Assembly: GCA_022818135.1 (NCBI GenBank)
Contig: JAFMSR010000006.1
Location: 37,727,477 to 37,791,476 of the forward strand
Source: Saxidomus purpurata
Lineage: Eukaryota; Mollusca; Bivalvia; Venerida; Veneridae
Direction: 5' to 3'
DNA: 64,000 nucleotides
Both the position numbers and the translations under genes were made by a program. The notes beneath the pieces are model-generated. The model saw nothing but the letters and a program-made list of their open reading frames with translations, was not told the DNA's origin and made no database searches. Shown here piece after piece: positions 1 to 9,680 of this stretch (position 1 is the stretch's first letter; every line of letters begins with the position of its first letter).

Positions 1-359
1 CATTAGGGCATCTTCTGCGTAGTTTATTCTTGCATCCTTTATCACGTTTATTACTTTCATAATCTTTGGTTTGAGAGTAATCTCTATAACATGTGCCAGT
101 ACCAAAATGTCCCATGAGTCTGTATCAGTATTAACTGTATCAGTGGAATCGGTGGGGAAAAGTTGAATGGACATTTTTTGATCGCCAATACAAGTTTCTA
201 TACTTTCTTGATGTTGACGAAGTATGATGCATAAATCATGACCTTGCTCTGAAATCTGTTTCGTTAGAAAATTAGACAGTACCAGTCGTCCCCCTTCGAA
301 CAGTAGTCTTACATAGTATGAATACTTTTTCGGTCGATCCCTGAAGAAAAGTGCGAACT
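1..359 (-). CDS. HEPN-domain gene, third coding exon (partial; second HEPN-like domain)
   Basis: On the minus strand this block is open from a splice acceptor (TTCTTCCAG, exon starting at 359) to the window edge, so the exon is incomplete at its 3' side. Joined to the micro-exon at 4843-4870, the split codon G|AG gives Glu and the frame continues. The translation has features of a second DZIP3-type HEPN helical domain: a YSYYVRLLFEGGRLVLSNFL-like first helix, then a Ser/Thr/Asp-rich linker, then SWDILVLAHVIEI, which parallels DLSLLITLL in the first domain. Where an R-N-x4-H motif would be expected the sequence is DARINYAEDAL, with no histidine in place, so this copy may be a non-catalytic scaffold or interaction module. 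The assignment rests on remembered family pattern, not on a search. The rest of the protein lies left of the window. Confidence 0.62.
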
Positions 360-2030
360 CTGGAAGAAAATATATAAATATTCTTCATTATGTGCAGATG
401 ACACTGAAACGTAAATACAAAAATGTTTATTGAATAAACAAAAAAGACATAATATCATATATCACTCGCCTGTGTTCAATTGCTTTTTTTACATATGACC
501 GTCGACGCGCGAAAATGTACCTTCGGACATTTGTTACTTTATTCGACAATTAATGTTTAAAAAAACCATAAAATTTACATTTTTGTCACCCTCTTTAAAT
601 ATAAAACCAATGACAAAAACTGATAGCTACTACATTTCACTCAACAGAAACATACTATTTGCTTCAAAATCATCCAAGACTATTGCTATGGCAACAGCGA
701 TTTTGAAATGATTCTTTTTTTTATTTCTGCTATACCCTATGAAAAAGGCATATCGTGGAAAGAAGACATGAAATATTTCACTAGATCTGATATATACTGA
801 AAGAGTATACGATGTTGCAACCGAAAATAAATGATGCTGTTATGAAATGATTACCGGAATAGTTTACTGCCCATGTAAATTGAAGTGAGTTTTGACGTCA
901 ATTTGTGGTATGTGACGTCAGTTTTATAGTGAACAATGACACCTTAGGTATACGTTTTCAAAATGTTGTAGCTTTTTACGTACTGGGCGTAGGTTACTGA
1001 AATTTTCCAATACTGATATTGAAATATTGTTTGTTCAAAATATGCGAGAAAGCTAGTTTCCAAGTATTTTGTCCGAAGGCCCATTTTCCCGTGTTGCTGG
1101 TCATATTATATAATGAAAATAATTGATATAGTCGGGCATACACCTCATGTCACGTCTTTTGACGTATTAACATATTTTGACTTTTATTAATGTAATGTTT
1201 GCTCTTTCAGGGAAAGAAAATATATCAATTCACCTTGGGTAAAAAGGACTTTTTGTCTTTTTTTTTTGTGTGTGTGGGGGGGGGGGGGATGCTATTGTAA
1301 ACTGTACTTCAGCAATGATGTAAACCTGACACCGCCTATCAATCAATCAAATCGTTCGAATGACGTATCAAAAATAAATATTTCTACACACCTCTTAGCG
1401 TTCTGTTGTTCAGAGTTTACCTCCGACAAGTTAGCTGTTTGTCAAGATAAAAGTGCTTGAATATATGAATACATTTTTCGTGAATAGAGGATGTTTTATG
1501 TAACAATTATATAAAAATGATGCAAAGGTAAGTACTTATATACATAAACAATTAAACCGGCGTATTGGAGAAATCTCCTAATCGTAACCCATGTTGAATG
1601 TGTCGATTTCTTGTGTCATTTTATATCAATTCATAGCTAATCATATTAATTCAAATTCTGTTCGAACGCTTTAATTTTTCACGGAAAGAATGAATAGTTT
1701 ATTTATGATGATATACTTTGTCTATAGAGACTAAAAGTATGTTACTTTGACGTGCATTATACGAAACCCTCATTTTTATGAAAATATTTTTTTGATATTT
1801 ATTAGAATTAATTTTTGTTGATAAGATTTTAAAAATTATTTGCAATTTGCACCAGCTCTATACGCATTACATATAATGTAAGTTCTGACAAAAGCATTTT
1901 GTAAAGTACGACTTGAAACGTACATACTGCAGCGCTTTTTTACATAGCCGATGGTTGTTTTCTATGTATATACAAACAATTGTCAATTTTCATTGCCAAC
2001 GTCGTATTATGTTTTGCGAAAAGTAAGATA
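360..2030. other. Intronic DNA, no gene seen
   Basis: If the three-exon model is right, this lies in the intron between the micro-exon and the third exon. It holds the CRE-like pair at 893-920, a G13 run at 1276-1288 and ordinary AT-rich sequence. No coding region on either strand looks conserved. Confidence 0.5.
893..920. promoter_or_regulatory. Two perfect CRE palindromes 20 bp apart
   Basis: TGACGTCA occurs at 893-900 and again at 913-920, start to start 20 bp, which is close to two helical turns. TGACGTCA is the full CREB/ATF consensus. A role as an intronic enhancer of the HEPN gene is inference only. Confidence 0.35.
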
Positions 2031-2420
2031 AACTAGACCTATCACTAAATGTGATTAATACCCCCGAAAGACTGCTTTATAAACTGATGAAGTTCGTAGT
2101 AACAGAATACCTTGCCAAAAAAACTAAAAAAAAGATATTGTTCTTGGCAATAACTCTGTAATTAGTCATGATAGAGTTATGGTTCTTGTACACTGCACTT
2201 CCTCTCATTGTGCTGTAAATTCTAAAATTGTTCTAAAAAAAATTTTTTAGGGGTTCAAGGTCATTGTTACTAAAAGAGATTTTTTAAATTCTAAAATTGG
2301 TCTGAAAAAAAAAATAAAATAAAAGAATATTTTCTGGGTGGGGGTTCAAGCTCACTGTAATTTTATATATGTTTTTGTAATATTAATAAAGCATTTTCTT
2401 TGAGGGGGCGCATCGTCAAT
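2031..2420 (+). repeat. Interspersed repeat, same family as 59081-60290 (5' head plus one unit)
   Basis: Positions 2031-2215 match 59081-59265 closely: the AACTAGA head, the ATCAC-TAAAT-GTGAT hairpin, the ACCCCC stretch and the first tandem unit (GGCAATAACTCTGTAAT). The copy then changes into A-rich and (ggggttcaag)-type sequence, so it is truncated or recombined relative to the multi-unit copy at 59 kb. It has no coding capacity. Confidence 0.75.
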
Positions 2421-2533
2421 GTCAATGTATTTTTTAAATTCTCATTTTTTGGTCATATCACTGTTGTTTTTTTAGTTCTACAGTACACGATAGTAATGAT
2501 TATTATTAGGATAATAGTGAATGGTATTATATA

Positions 2534-2799
2534 ATGATGAAGACTTTTTATAATGAACGTATAATACTAGAATCGTTTGAGATCACCCCCGAAATTAGGC
2601 AGTGGTACGTTGTACTTTTACATTTACGTGTGCGAGTTCGAGTGCGCTGGTCAGGTCTACTAGACCTGACCAGCACACTCTCATTCGCAGTCGTAAATGT
2701 AAACGTACAAGGTACAACTTCCTTATTTCGGGGTCGATCTAAAACGATTTTAGCATCACATGAAATCTTAGTTACGTTCATTATAAAAAAATCTTCATC
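2534..2799. repeat. 265-bp near-perfect palindrome (foldback element)
   Basis: The sequence reads almost the same on both strands around a centre at 2660. The core GGTCAGGTCT/AGACCTGACC is perfect, and flanking arms of about 130 nt match with a few mismatches and small indels (TGATGAAGA ends, TTATAATGAACGT, CCCCGAAAT, GTACAACG/GTTGTAC). The open frames seen on both strands here are by-products of the palindrome. It could be a snap-back MITE or a recent inverted duplication. RNA from either strand would fold into a long hairpin. Confidence 0.8.
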
Positions 2800-2989
2800 A
2801 ACAAATACGAAATTGAACATTGACGCCATCATTATAATCATCATGAAGAGATTCATTCTTGCAATTGAATTCATCAATAATAGGTTTCATCAAAATCGTC
2901 GTTTTCATGATAGTCATAGTCCCATCAGCATTAGTGGTGCCATCCTAAAAATAAAACAAGTAGCGCCGCCAAAACCATGTTTTCAATAG

Positions 2990-3590
2990 TGCTTGTAAAA
3001 TAATCTAGAATAAGAAAAAAATCACCCAGTAACCTTTACCAAAAAAATAGCCAATGAAATAAAGAAAAAAATAGAACACCCCAAGTGACATTAACCCCCA
3101 TCCCAAAAAAAGAAGATTGAAATGATATTTAAATATTTTTTATATTACGTAACTGTGACCTTGACCCCTCTAAATATTTTTTTTTCAGAATAGTTTTAGA
3201 ATATTTTGTTGATATCTTTAGAAGCAGTGACCCCCCCCCCCCCCGTTTCGCATAGGTATTTTTAAGAACAATCTTAGGCAGCAACGACCTTGACCCTAGT
3301 TACACCAAATCAAATGCCAAGCTTCCTCTCCACTCAAGCTACCTACACACCGATATTTTTCGTAATTCTTCACTCCTATCTCGATCTGTTGAGTGGGGAC
3401 CATTTTTCTATTTAAGTAAAAGAAGCCTTGACCTTGACCCTAGTAACTTAAAAGTAATCCGAAGATTCACGTCCACGCAAGCTAGCTACATATCAAGTTT
3501 CATTGCAATTGGTCACTCCTAACTAGAGTTATTAAGCGGAAATAACTCTGTACTCAATATACGGACAGTCAAATAAACGGACGGCCCTTA
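2990..3590. repeat. Degenerate interspersed repeat of the 'gtgaccttgaccc' type
   Basis: Several copies of TGACCTTGACCC-like segments, a C14 run (3231-3244) and a phrase that recurs in the other non-coding repeats of this window (caagtttcattgcaattggtcactcct). Period about 150 bp, strongly diverged. No ends were identified. Confidence 0.5.
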
Positions 3591-3599
3591 AATGAACAA

Positions 3600-4842
3600 A
3601 GGATGTGGCACTGCATAAACTTGACAAACGCTATAGTTACTGTTATACTGTTATTGTTAAACATGCTATAGCACGGTCTAGGGACATCCACGTGATACTT
3701 CACCAATAGTTGTCCACATTTGCAGTGGTATGACTGTCCGCCGTAAAGAACTAATTTTACATAATAATAAATATACGAAAGCCTTTGGTTGGAATAATTG
3801 TTCTAACTTCAGATGGCCCATCAATACATTGTTCAAATACAGAGGACGTTTACATATACATGTAATTTAACGTTACACTGATCAAGTCTATTGATTGCAA
3901 GCCTTGTTCAAATATTGAAGATGTGTAAGACATGTTATGCAATTAGTAACCTATGTCGCGTTTTGATTATGAGCGTCATTAACTGATTTATTTGAAATAA
4001 GAGACCTTTCTAAAGGCGCTACTATATGGACATTATTCAGAATTTGAGTTATCTGCTCATGAAATGCAAAGATAATCGTAATATGTTTCATAGATTTGTT
4101 AAGGCAAGAACTATGTTATTTACGAGTACTTCTATCACATACATGTATGTCTTGAACGTTTTTTATAATTACTGAACAATGTTACATATATATATTTCCA
4201 TGGCAAATATTTCATGGCTGGGAATCACATGACTTTCCGGGTAGCTTACACGGACAAAATGGCCGACTGATTTACTCTACGGCGAGGATTTTCATGTAAT
4301 CAGGTATGATTGAACTATTTCTATTGTCAAAAAATTACACCACCCTACATACTTCAAAACCTATTTCAGCTGATACCTTACTCACCATTCTGTGTTCTGT
4401 AGTTTTCTGAAACACATAAAAATACTGAGCGGCACATAAAATGCTATATGTATTTTCTGGGTAAACCTAACGGACAGTTAATATTTTGAAGAAACCCCTT
4501 TGCCAGTCGTATTTGTTGCAAAAAATAATGAACGAAGATTCCTTATCATTAACAGAGAGCAAAAATACTTGTTTGCATTTTTTTAACGCTGTAACAACTA
4601 TGACTGGACATGGGGATTTCTAAAACAAAACTAACTGGCCGTGAGGTTTACTCAGAAAGTACTTGTCAATATTCGATGTGCCGCTCAGGATTTTTAAGTG
4701 TTTGAGAAAACTGCCGAACAAGGGCAACCTTGACTGGATACAAATTATATGAATTATAGATTTCCAAAAAAAGACTGTTTGAGCAGTTCATTATTTAGCT
4801 TGAACAATGTTCTACAACAACTGTGTTAGAAACTTTCCTTAC
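3600..4842. other. Intronic DNA; one first-exon-like plus-strand motif
   Basis: No supported gene. At 4248-4301 the plus strand reads ACAAAATGGCCGAC followed about 35 nt later by a CAG|GTATGA donor-like site. This resembles the ATGGC-containing 5' leaders seen elsewhere in the window, but no downstream exon can be found. Confidence 0.35.
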
Positions 4843-4870
4843 CATTGCACTTTTTGACCAACGCTTCCAC
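4843..4870 (-). CDS. HEPN-domain gene, 28-nt micro-exon
   Basis: On the minus strand a strong acceptor (CTTTTCTTTTACAG) is followed by 28 nt encoding VEALVKKCN plus one base, then a consensus donor (GTAAGG). The exon enters in phase 0 from the HEPN exon (ending after Lys202) and leaves in phase 1. This is exactly what the exon at 1-359 needs to stay in its open frame. The two-sided phase match is the main evidence that this short block is real. The encoded residues look like the end of the amphipathic coiled linker that begins in the upstream exon. Confidence 0.6.
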
Positions 4871-5132
4871 CTGTAAAAGAAAAGATACTTATAGTCTAGG
4901 TAAATATGAAAAAATCATGTCTTCATCTATAGTGTACTTGCTAATTTAAAGGAACATCTACAATTACAGACTAAATGTAATGATATTTTTGTTAAATATA
5001 GATATGAATTACCAAAATAGAAGGATAAACTTTCCACAGTTTTAAAAGTACCGTTCATTCTTTAAACATCCAGTGGCTCATAAAATTGTACCTTAGTTCA
5101 AACTGCTGTCACAAATTATTTCATCTGTATAC

Positions 5133-5738
5133 CTTTTCTTGTAACTTTGAAACTTCTTCACAATTTTCCCACCATTCCTCCAACTTCTGAAGATACCTCT
5201 GGTCATTTTGAGCGTCTAGTTTTCTACTTCTGTAATGTTCAATCTTATTTAGAAGTTCCTCTTCAGTGCTGGGTGCTGTGACATCAGTTATTCGATACAA
5301 AATAAGTTCAAGCTCCTTCCATAAGTGTTCAAATTTAGATTTATATAGAACTGCTCTGGGTTTATGTGCAACAACTCTATTTCTTACGTTACGCAGCCGC
5401 AATATATCAGCCGATAAAGACAAATCTGTTGGACCTGGAAATTTCTCCCATCCTTGCTTTGGTTCTGGCAACAGACCAGTTCTACACAGTAACGTTATCA
5501 AAAGACTTAAATCAAATATATCTGGGTTTGGCACTGGTGCACTAACAAGATTATACTGAGTTTTTGTCAAAAGCTTATTTTCGTGTAGCTCAAATAAAAG
5601 TTTGTTTGTTTTGCTTGAGGTTAGATGCCTTTCGACATCTTCGTTTGTCAGAAACTTGACCACCTGTAGAGCTGTATCTGTTGCAACGTCAATAAAAAAA
5701 GATATGAAACGCAGGTAGTAAGAAGCTTCTTCCGACAT
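5133..5738 (-). CDS. DZIP3-type HEPN domain protein, first coding exon
   Basis: Minus strand, start codon at 5738, 202 codons to a donor (AAG|GTATAC) at 5133; reading past the donor gives only three more codons and a stop. Residues about 5-150 look like the all-helical HEPN domain seen at the N-terminus of DZIP3/hRUL138-like proteins, which is widely duplicated in bivalves. DIFDLSLLITLL lies near residue 73, a Trp-Pro-Gly-rich loop follows, and LRLRNVRNRVVAH ends in R119-N120-x4-H125, the R-x4-6-H signature of HEPN ribonuclease folds. Residues 155-202 are charged and helical (KLEEWWENCEEVSKLQEK), probably a coiled linker. HEPN domains of this class are known as RNA-binding or RNase modules and often precede NACHT, death-fold or LRR regions. 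Nothing in the window shows the substrate or partners. The start is supported by an acceptor just upstream and a short 5' leader. Confidence 0.75.
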
Positions 5739-5757
5739 TTCATGTAATCATTTGGCC
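5739..5757 (-). promoter_or_regulatory. 5' leader of HEPN gene with a four-codon upstream ORF
   Basis: The minus strand shows an acceptor (CTCCTTTTGCAG) ending at 5758 and then a 19-nt leader before the start codon. The leader holds a minimal upstream reading frame, ATG ATT ACA TGA, whose stop lies 2 nt before the main ATG. This implies at least one non-coding first exon farther right, and possible reinitiation control of translation. Confidence 0.45.
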
Positions 5758-6540
5758 CTGCAAAAGGAGATGTAATATAATTAATGAATAATCATCTTTC
5801 TAAATAATTTTACATATGAAAAAGGTATCAATAGAGAAACGTATTCATCCAAAAATCAATTCACGATACCATTTAAAACGGTAAAAATAATTTTGTCCGA
5901 ATTCTGTAAGTTGACCGATTTAGTCGACTATATATCATGGTATTTACTAATTATTGTTCCCACTTCTAAAAACGGGGCTGATGATATAAGCTAAAACGTC
6001 AGTTCTTTCATTTCTGTTTGTTGTATATAATTTTTTTTATATCTAAACACCCACATTGAGTAACATTTATGTGACAAGAATGAGGCAATTTACTTGTGCA
6101 AAGAAACGTGTCTGTTTTTTTCTCCACATTTTTATTGTCAACACAGTTAAAGGAATCTATTACGGGAAATATGAGCATAAGGGCTTAAACAATGGAAAAG
6201 TATGATCTTTTTACATATTGTATCAGGACGCTGAGCTGCTATATAATGCAAGTGTAAAAGACTTTCACATTATTAAGTATAGATGGCTGACAAAAACCAA
6301 AATTTCTATACATAGTGGTAAAGTTCCCAGCAATGGAACCTTGTGGTTATGTGTACACACATTGTTTACAATCCCTTTATCCGAAGGGGATTGATCTCCA
6401 ACATCTACCTATGACTTATAAAATCTGAACACCAGAATTTGAAATGGCATAACTTGATGGATGCACACTAAAATTGTGTCTTGCACATGTACTATTCATG
6501 ATTATAATAATTATCGTTATTCATTGCAATCGTTTGCATC
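5758..6540. other. No gene seen; upstream intron of the HEPN gene
   Basis: AT-rich sequence upstream of the acceptor at 5758. No conserved coding segment and no clear promoter were found. Confidence 0.45.
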
Positions 6541-7250
6541 AAAAGGCCCTTTATCGCTCATCTGGCTTCCACATTTTATAATACAGGAGCGCCAAGATGT
6601 CGCAATGTCGTTCGCCTGGAACTTATGACAATATGTGACCAAACTTCAACTCTAAATTTAATATCATAAACACAAACATTCTGTTTGACCTTGACACGCC
6701 AAACCGTTTGACCAATTTACATGATGATTTGGTTGTTAATGTCACCTGTGTGGCATACACAAGGTTTTTAAACGTTTGACCTAGATTTTGGGCTCAGATA
6801 ACAATATTTATACTTAACCTAAATTTCATAAAGACAATCATACTGACCAAGTTTCATAAAGATAGAATAAAAACTGCAACCTCTATTGCTTACACAAGGT
6901 TGTTCTATGATTCTACCAGGTGATCTAGATTTTTACTCAAGATGACCCATGTTCAAACTCGACCTAGATTTTATAAAGGCAATTATACTGACAAAGATTC
7001 ATGACGATGTAATGAAAAATGCATCTCTATAGCATACACAACGTTTTTTTATGATCTGACCCTGTGACCTAGTATTTTACCCTATATAACATATGTTCAA
7101 GCTCGACCTAAATATTATCAAGGTAATCATATTGACCAAGTTCCATGAAGATCCTATGAAAAATGCAACCTCTATTGCATACACAACATTTATCTATGAT
7201 TTGAAGTTTTCGCTATAATCAAGCCTATGGAAATTAAGTGACCCCCTATC
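6541..7250 (+). repeat. Tandem-type interspersed repeat, relative of 54001-54950 (5' truncated)
   Basis: Starts with GGCCCTTTATCGCTCATCTG, the end of the head found complete at 54007. It then carries four to five diverged units containing TGACCTAG-TTTT, AGATGACCCATGTTCAAACTCGACCTA and GACCAAGTTTCAT. Spacing between equivalent motifs is about 143-145 bp. No coding frame. Confidence 0.65.
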
Positions 7251-8772
7251 CTGTCAAAGAAATTACCAACTGGAGAATGAATTTTAGTTTAAATTCCAAC
7301 CATATTCTTACTTAGCTACTCAATTTAAAGATTACAAATGAGTTTTATTATTGTTAATTATGAAATATTACAACGTCCTGTTAATGATAGCTAACCCAGT
7401 CTGCAAAATATAATGTTGAACAGCAAAAGTTGCAAAACAAACCAAAATAGCTTCTTTATCCTGTCAAAAAGAAATTTAGATTGTAGAAAATCAATTGCAG
7501 TATGTATTCTATCAACATAATTATTAGCAGTACTGATGAACCTACACTGTTAAGTAAATGGCAGTATTAATCTTATCAATTACACGATAAGTGGTCAGCG
7601 GTCATTTTCACACAGAATTAGAGCAAGAAATCACCCATGTGGAATTATCCTAAGATGTTTATCAGTAAACATGTGCTCAGAAAATGAAACAAGAAATCTT
7701 TCATAATGTACAGATTGTTAATACATGTTATATCTCAACTGCATTTTCATTTTATGTATTTACTCAATGTTAAATGTTTATTTCTATCACAATGAATGCA
7801 TTTAACCTTTACCCTGCTAGCTACATGTACAAATGATCATGTCTGTGAAACCAGTGTAGATCATGATCAGCCTGCACATTCATGTAGTTTAATCATGATC
7901 TGCACTGTTCTATACTCGGTCAATGCATTTTCACTCGATGCCTCGATAAACAATTTATGGTGCTGTCCAAATTGATAGATGGAAGAGTACATCTTAGAAG
8001 TAAACAAGGCAAGAGTAAAGTTCAAAAAGCAAGTTCTTTTATGAAAGAAAAGCATGTATAGACATATTTGCAATTGATAAATCTCATATCTTCTTATATG
8101 TTTTGCATATATCAAATATTCATTGAATTTTATGATTATGACATAAAATTTGTTACGACGCGACAAAACCTTCTGATGCCAGATCTCTGAAGTCGGACTT
8201 TCTTGATGTCATCTCCATGAGAATTTTGGCAATACATCCATTATGTCTTATTGAAAAGTGATTACAGTCTGCTACCAAGACAAAACCTGCATTTCTTCCT
8301 CTTATCTAAAGATATTTGCAGAGAGGTAGTCTGCTAGTAATGGATAAATTAAAGAAAAGTTATTCTTCAGAAATTTCCGTTATTGTGTTCACCTCAACTT
8401 GCAAGGGAATTAGATAATTTAGCAAAGTGTTTCAAATGTAACTTACTGAAGTTATTTTCAAAATCACTTCAATAAGTTACACCCCTGACTGATATATAGC
8501 CTTATATAAGCACTGCTTGATTTTGTGCCAATTTTCTGCCTCCAATGAATTATGCATAAATGACTTGGAACTGACCTCTGATTTTGAAAGGTGTCTATAG
8601 AGAAATCAAGAGATGTGTACTGAATAGGTTGAAATTAATTAGTCAATACTGCAATAAAATTAGCAAATGGGGTGTTCAATAGGTATTACATAATTCAAAA
8701 ACCTTAAATGTACTGGAAATAACATATAAAATACTTTCGAAATGTTGACCTAATTTGACAACCTGAATACCG
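7251..8772. other. No gene seen
   Basis: AT-rich unique-looking sequence. The longest open frame, on the minus strand near 7867-8166, is Lys/Ile/Tyr-rich with no recognisable domain and is treated as chance. Confidence 0.45.
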
Positions 8773-8829
8773 TATAAAAGATCTAGAAATGGAAATAGGG
8801 CATAAAGTCCATTTCTAGATCTTTATAAA
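8773..8829. repeat. Perfect short hairpin
   Basis: AAAGATCTAGAAATGGA is followed, after a 14-nt loop, by its exact reverse complement. With one bulged A the stem extends outward through TATAAA/TTTATA to about 23 bp. It could be a small foldback remnant or a structured RNA. Nothing shows transcription. Confidence 0.6.
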
Positions 8830-8864
8830 TCTAACAGTGTAAAATCAAGTGATTTCGCTGCAGC

Positions 8865-9670
8865 CAAAATTTAAACCCAAGGGTCATGATTTGAACAATC
8901 ATGGTAGAACAATAAACAATACTACATGCTAAATATGTCTAGTGCTACTGTTATGAAACAGCTGGTGACAATACTATTTTAAACAAATTAGGTTTCTTTT
9001 TTATAACATCATTTTAAGTATGAAATTGCTTTCTGTGGGTCATTATTTGAACAATCTTGATAGGAGACCACTAGGCAATGCTTTATATCTAAGCTCTAGG
9101 ACTTGTGGTTTTTGAAAAGAAGTTTTCCTATGATAGCCTATGTAAAGATAAGTGACCACCTGGGCGGGGTCAATTTTGACCCGGGGGTCATAATTAGAAC
9201 AATCCTGGTAGAGGTCGACTACGCAATGCCACATGCCAAATACCTAAGCTGTAAGTATGCCTGTTCTTGAGGAGAAGATTTTAAAAAGTTTTCCTATTTG
9301 TTGCCATAGCAAACGGAGTTCTACATTGAAAGGATTATTTGAACAACTATGAGAGGGCTTCATGCAACAAACACCCATGCCAAGTTCCATCAACATTGGC
9401 CCTATGGTTTCAGGGGAGATGTTGTTTGAAGGAAAATGTTAACAGACGTTATTCGTGCAATAGTAAAGTTTCATTTCGCAGGGGCATAACTCTGTAACAA
9501 CTTGATTGATACATCTACTAATAATACCATGATGTTATGTGTACCAATATCAACTACAATCCTTAGAAAAAATTAGACGTTCGCTCCAGAAATTACATAT
9601 GTTATAAAAGTAGACCGACCGACTGACCAGGTGATTCGAGAATGCCCCATAAATCTACTTTTTGCGGAAT
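8865..9670 (+). repeat. Interspersed repeat, family of 43171-43740
   Basis: It contains repeated GGGTCAT(G/A)ATTTGAACAATC segments, GGGCGGGGTCAATTTTGACCC and GGAGATGTTGTTTGAA. All of these occur in the same order at 43.2-43.7 kb. The tail (GACCGACCGACTGACC, then AATGCCCC) resembles the 3' end of the 59-60 kb element. No protein-coding sequence. Confidence 0.65.
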
Positions 9671-9680
9671 TATAAACAAG

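Noticed and set aside
2534..2989. Open frames of 151 (+) and 109 (-) codons over the same stretch
   Set aside because: They arise from the palindrome, which creates similar open reading on both strands. The peptides have no domain and contain low-complexity poly-Ile and Val-Arg runs.
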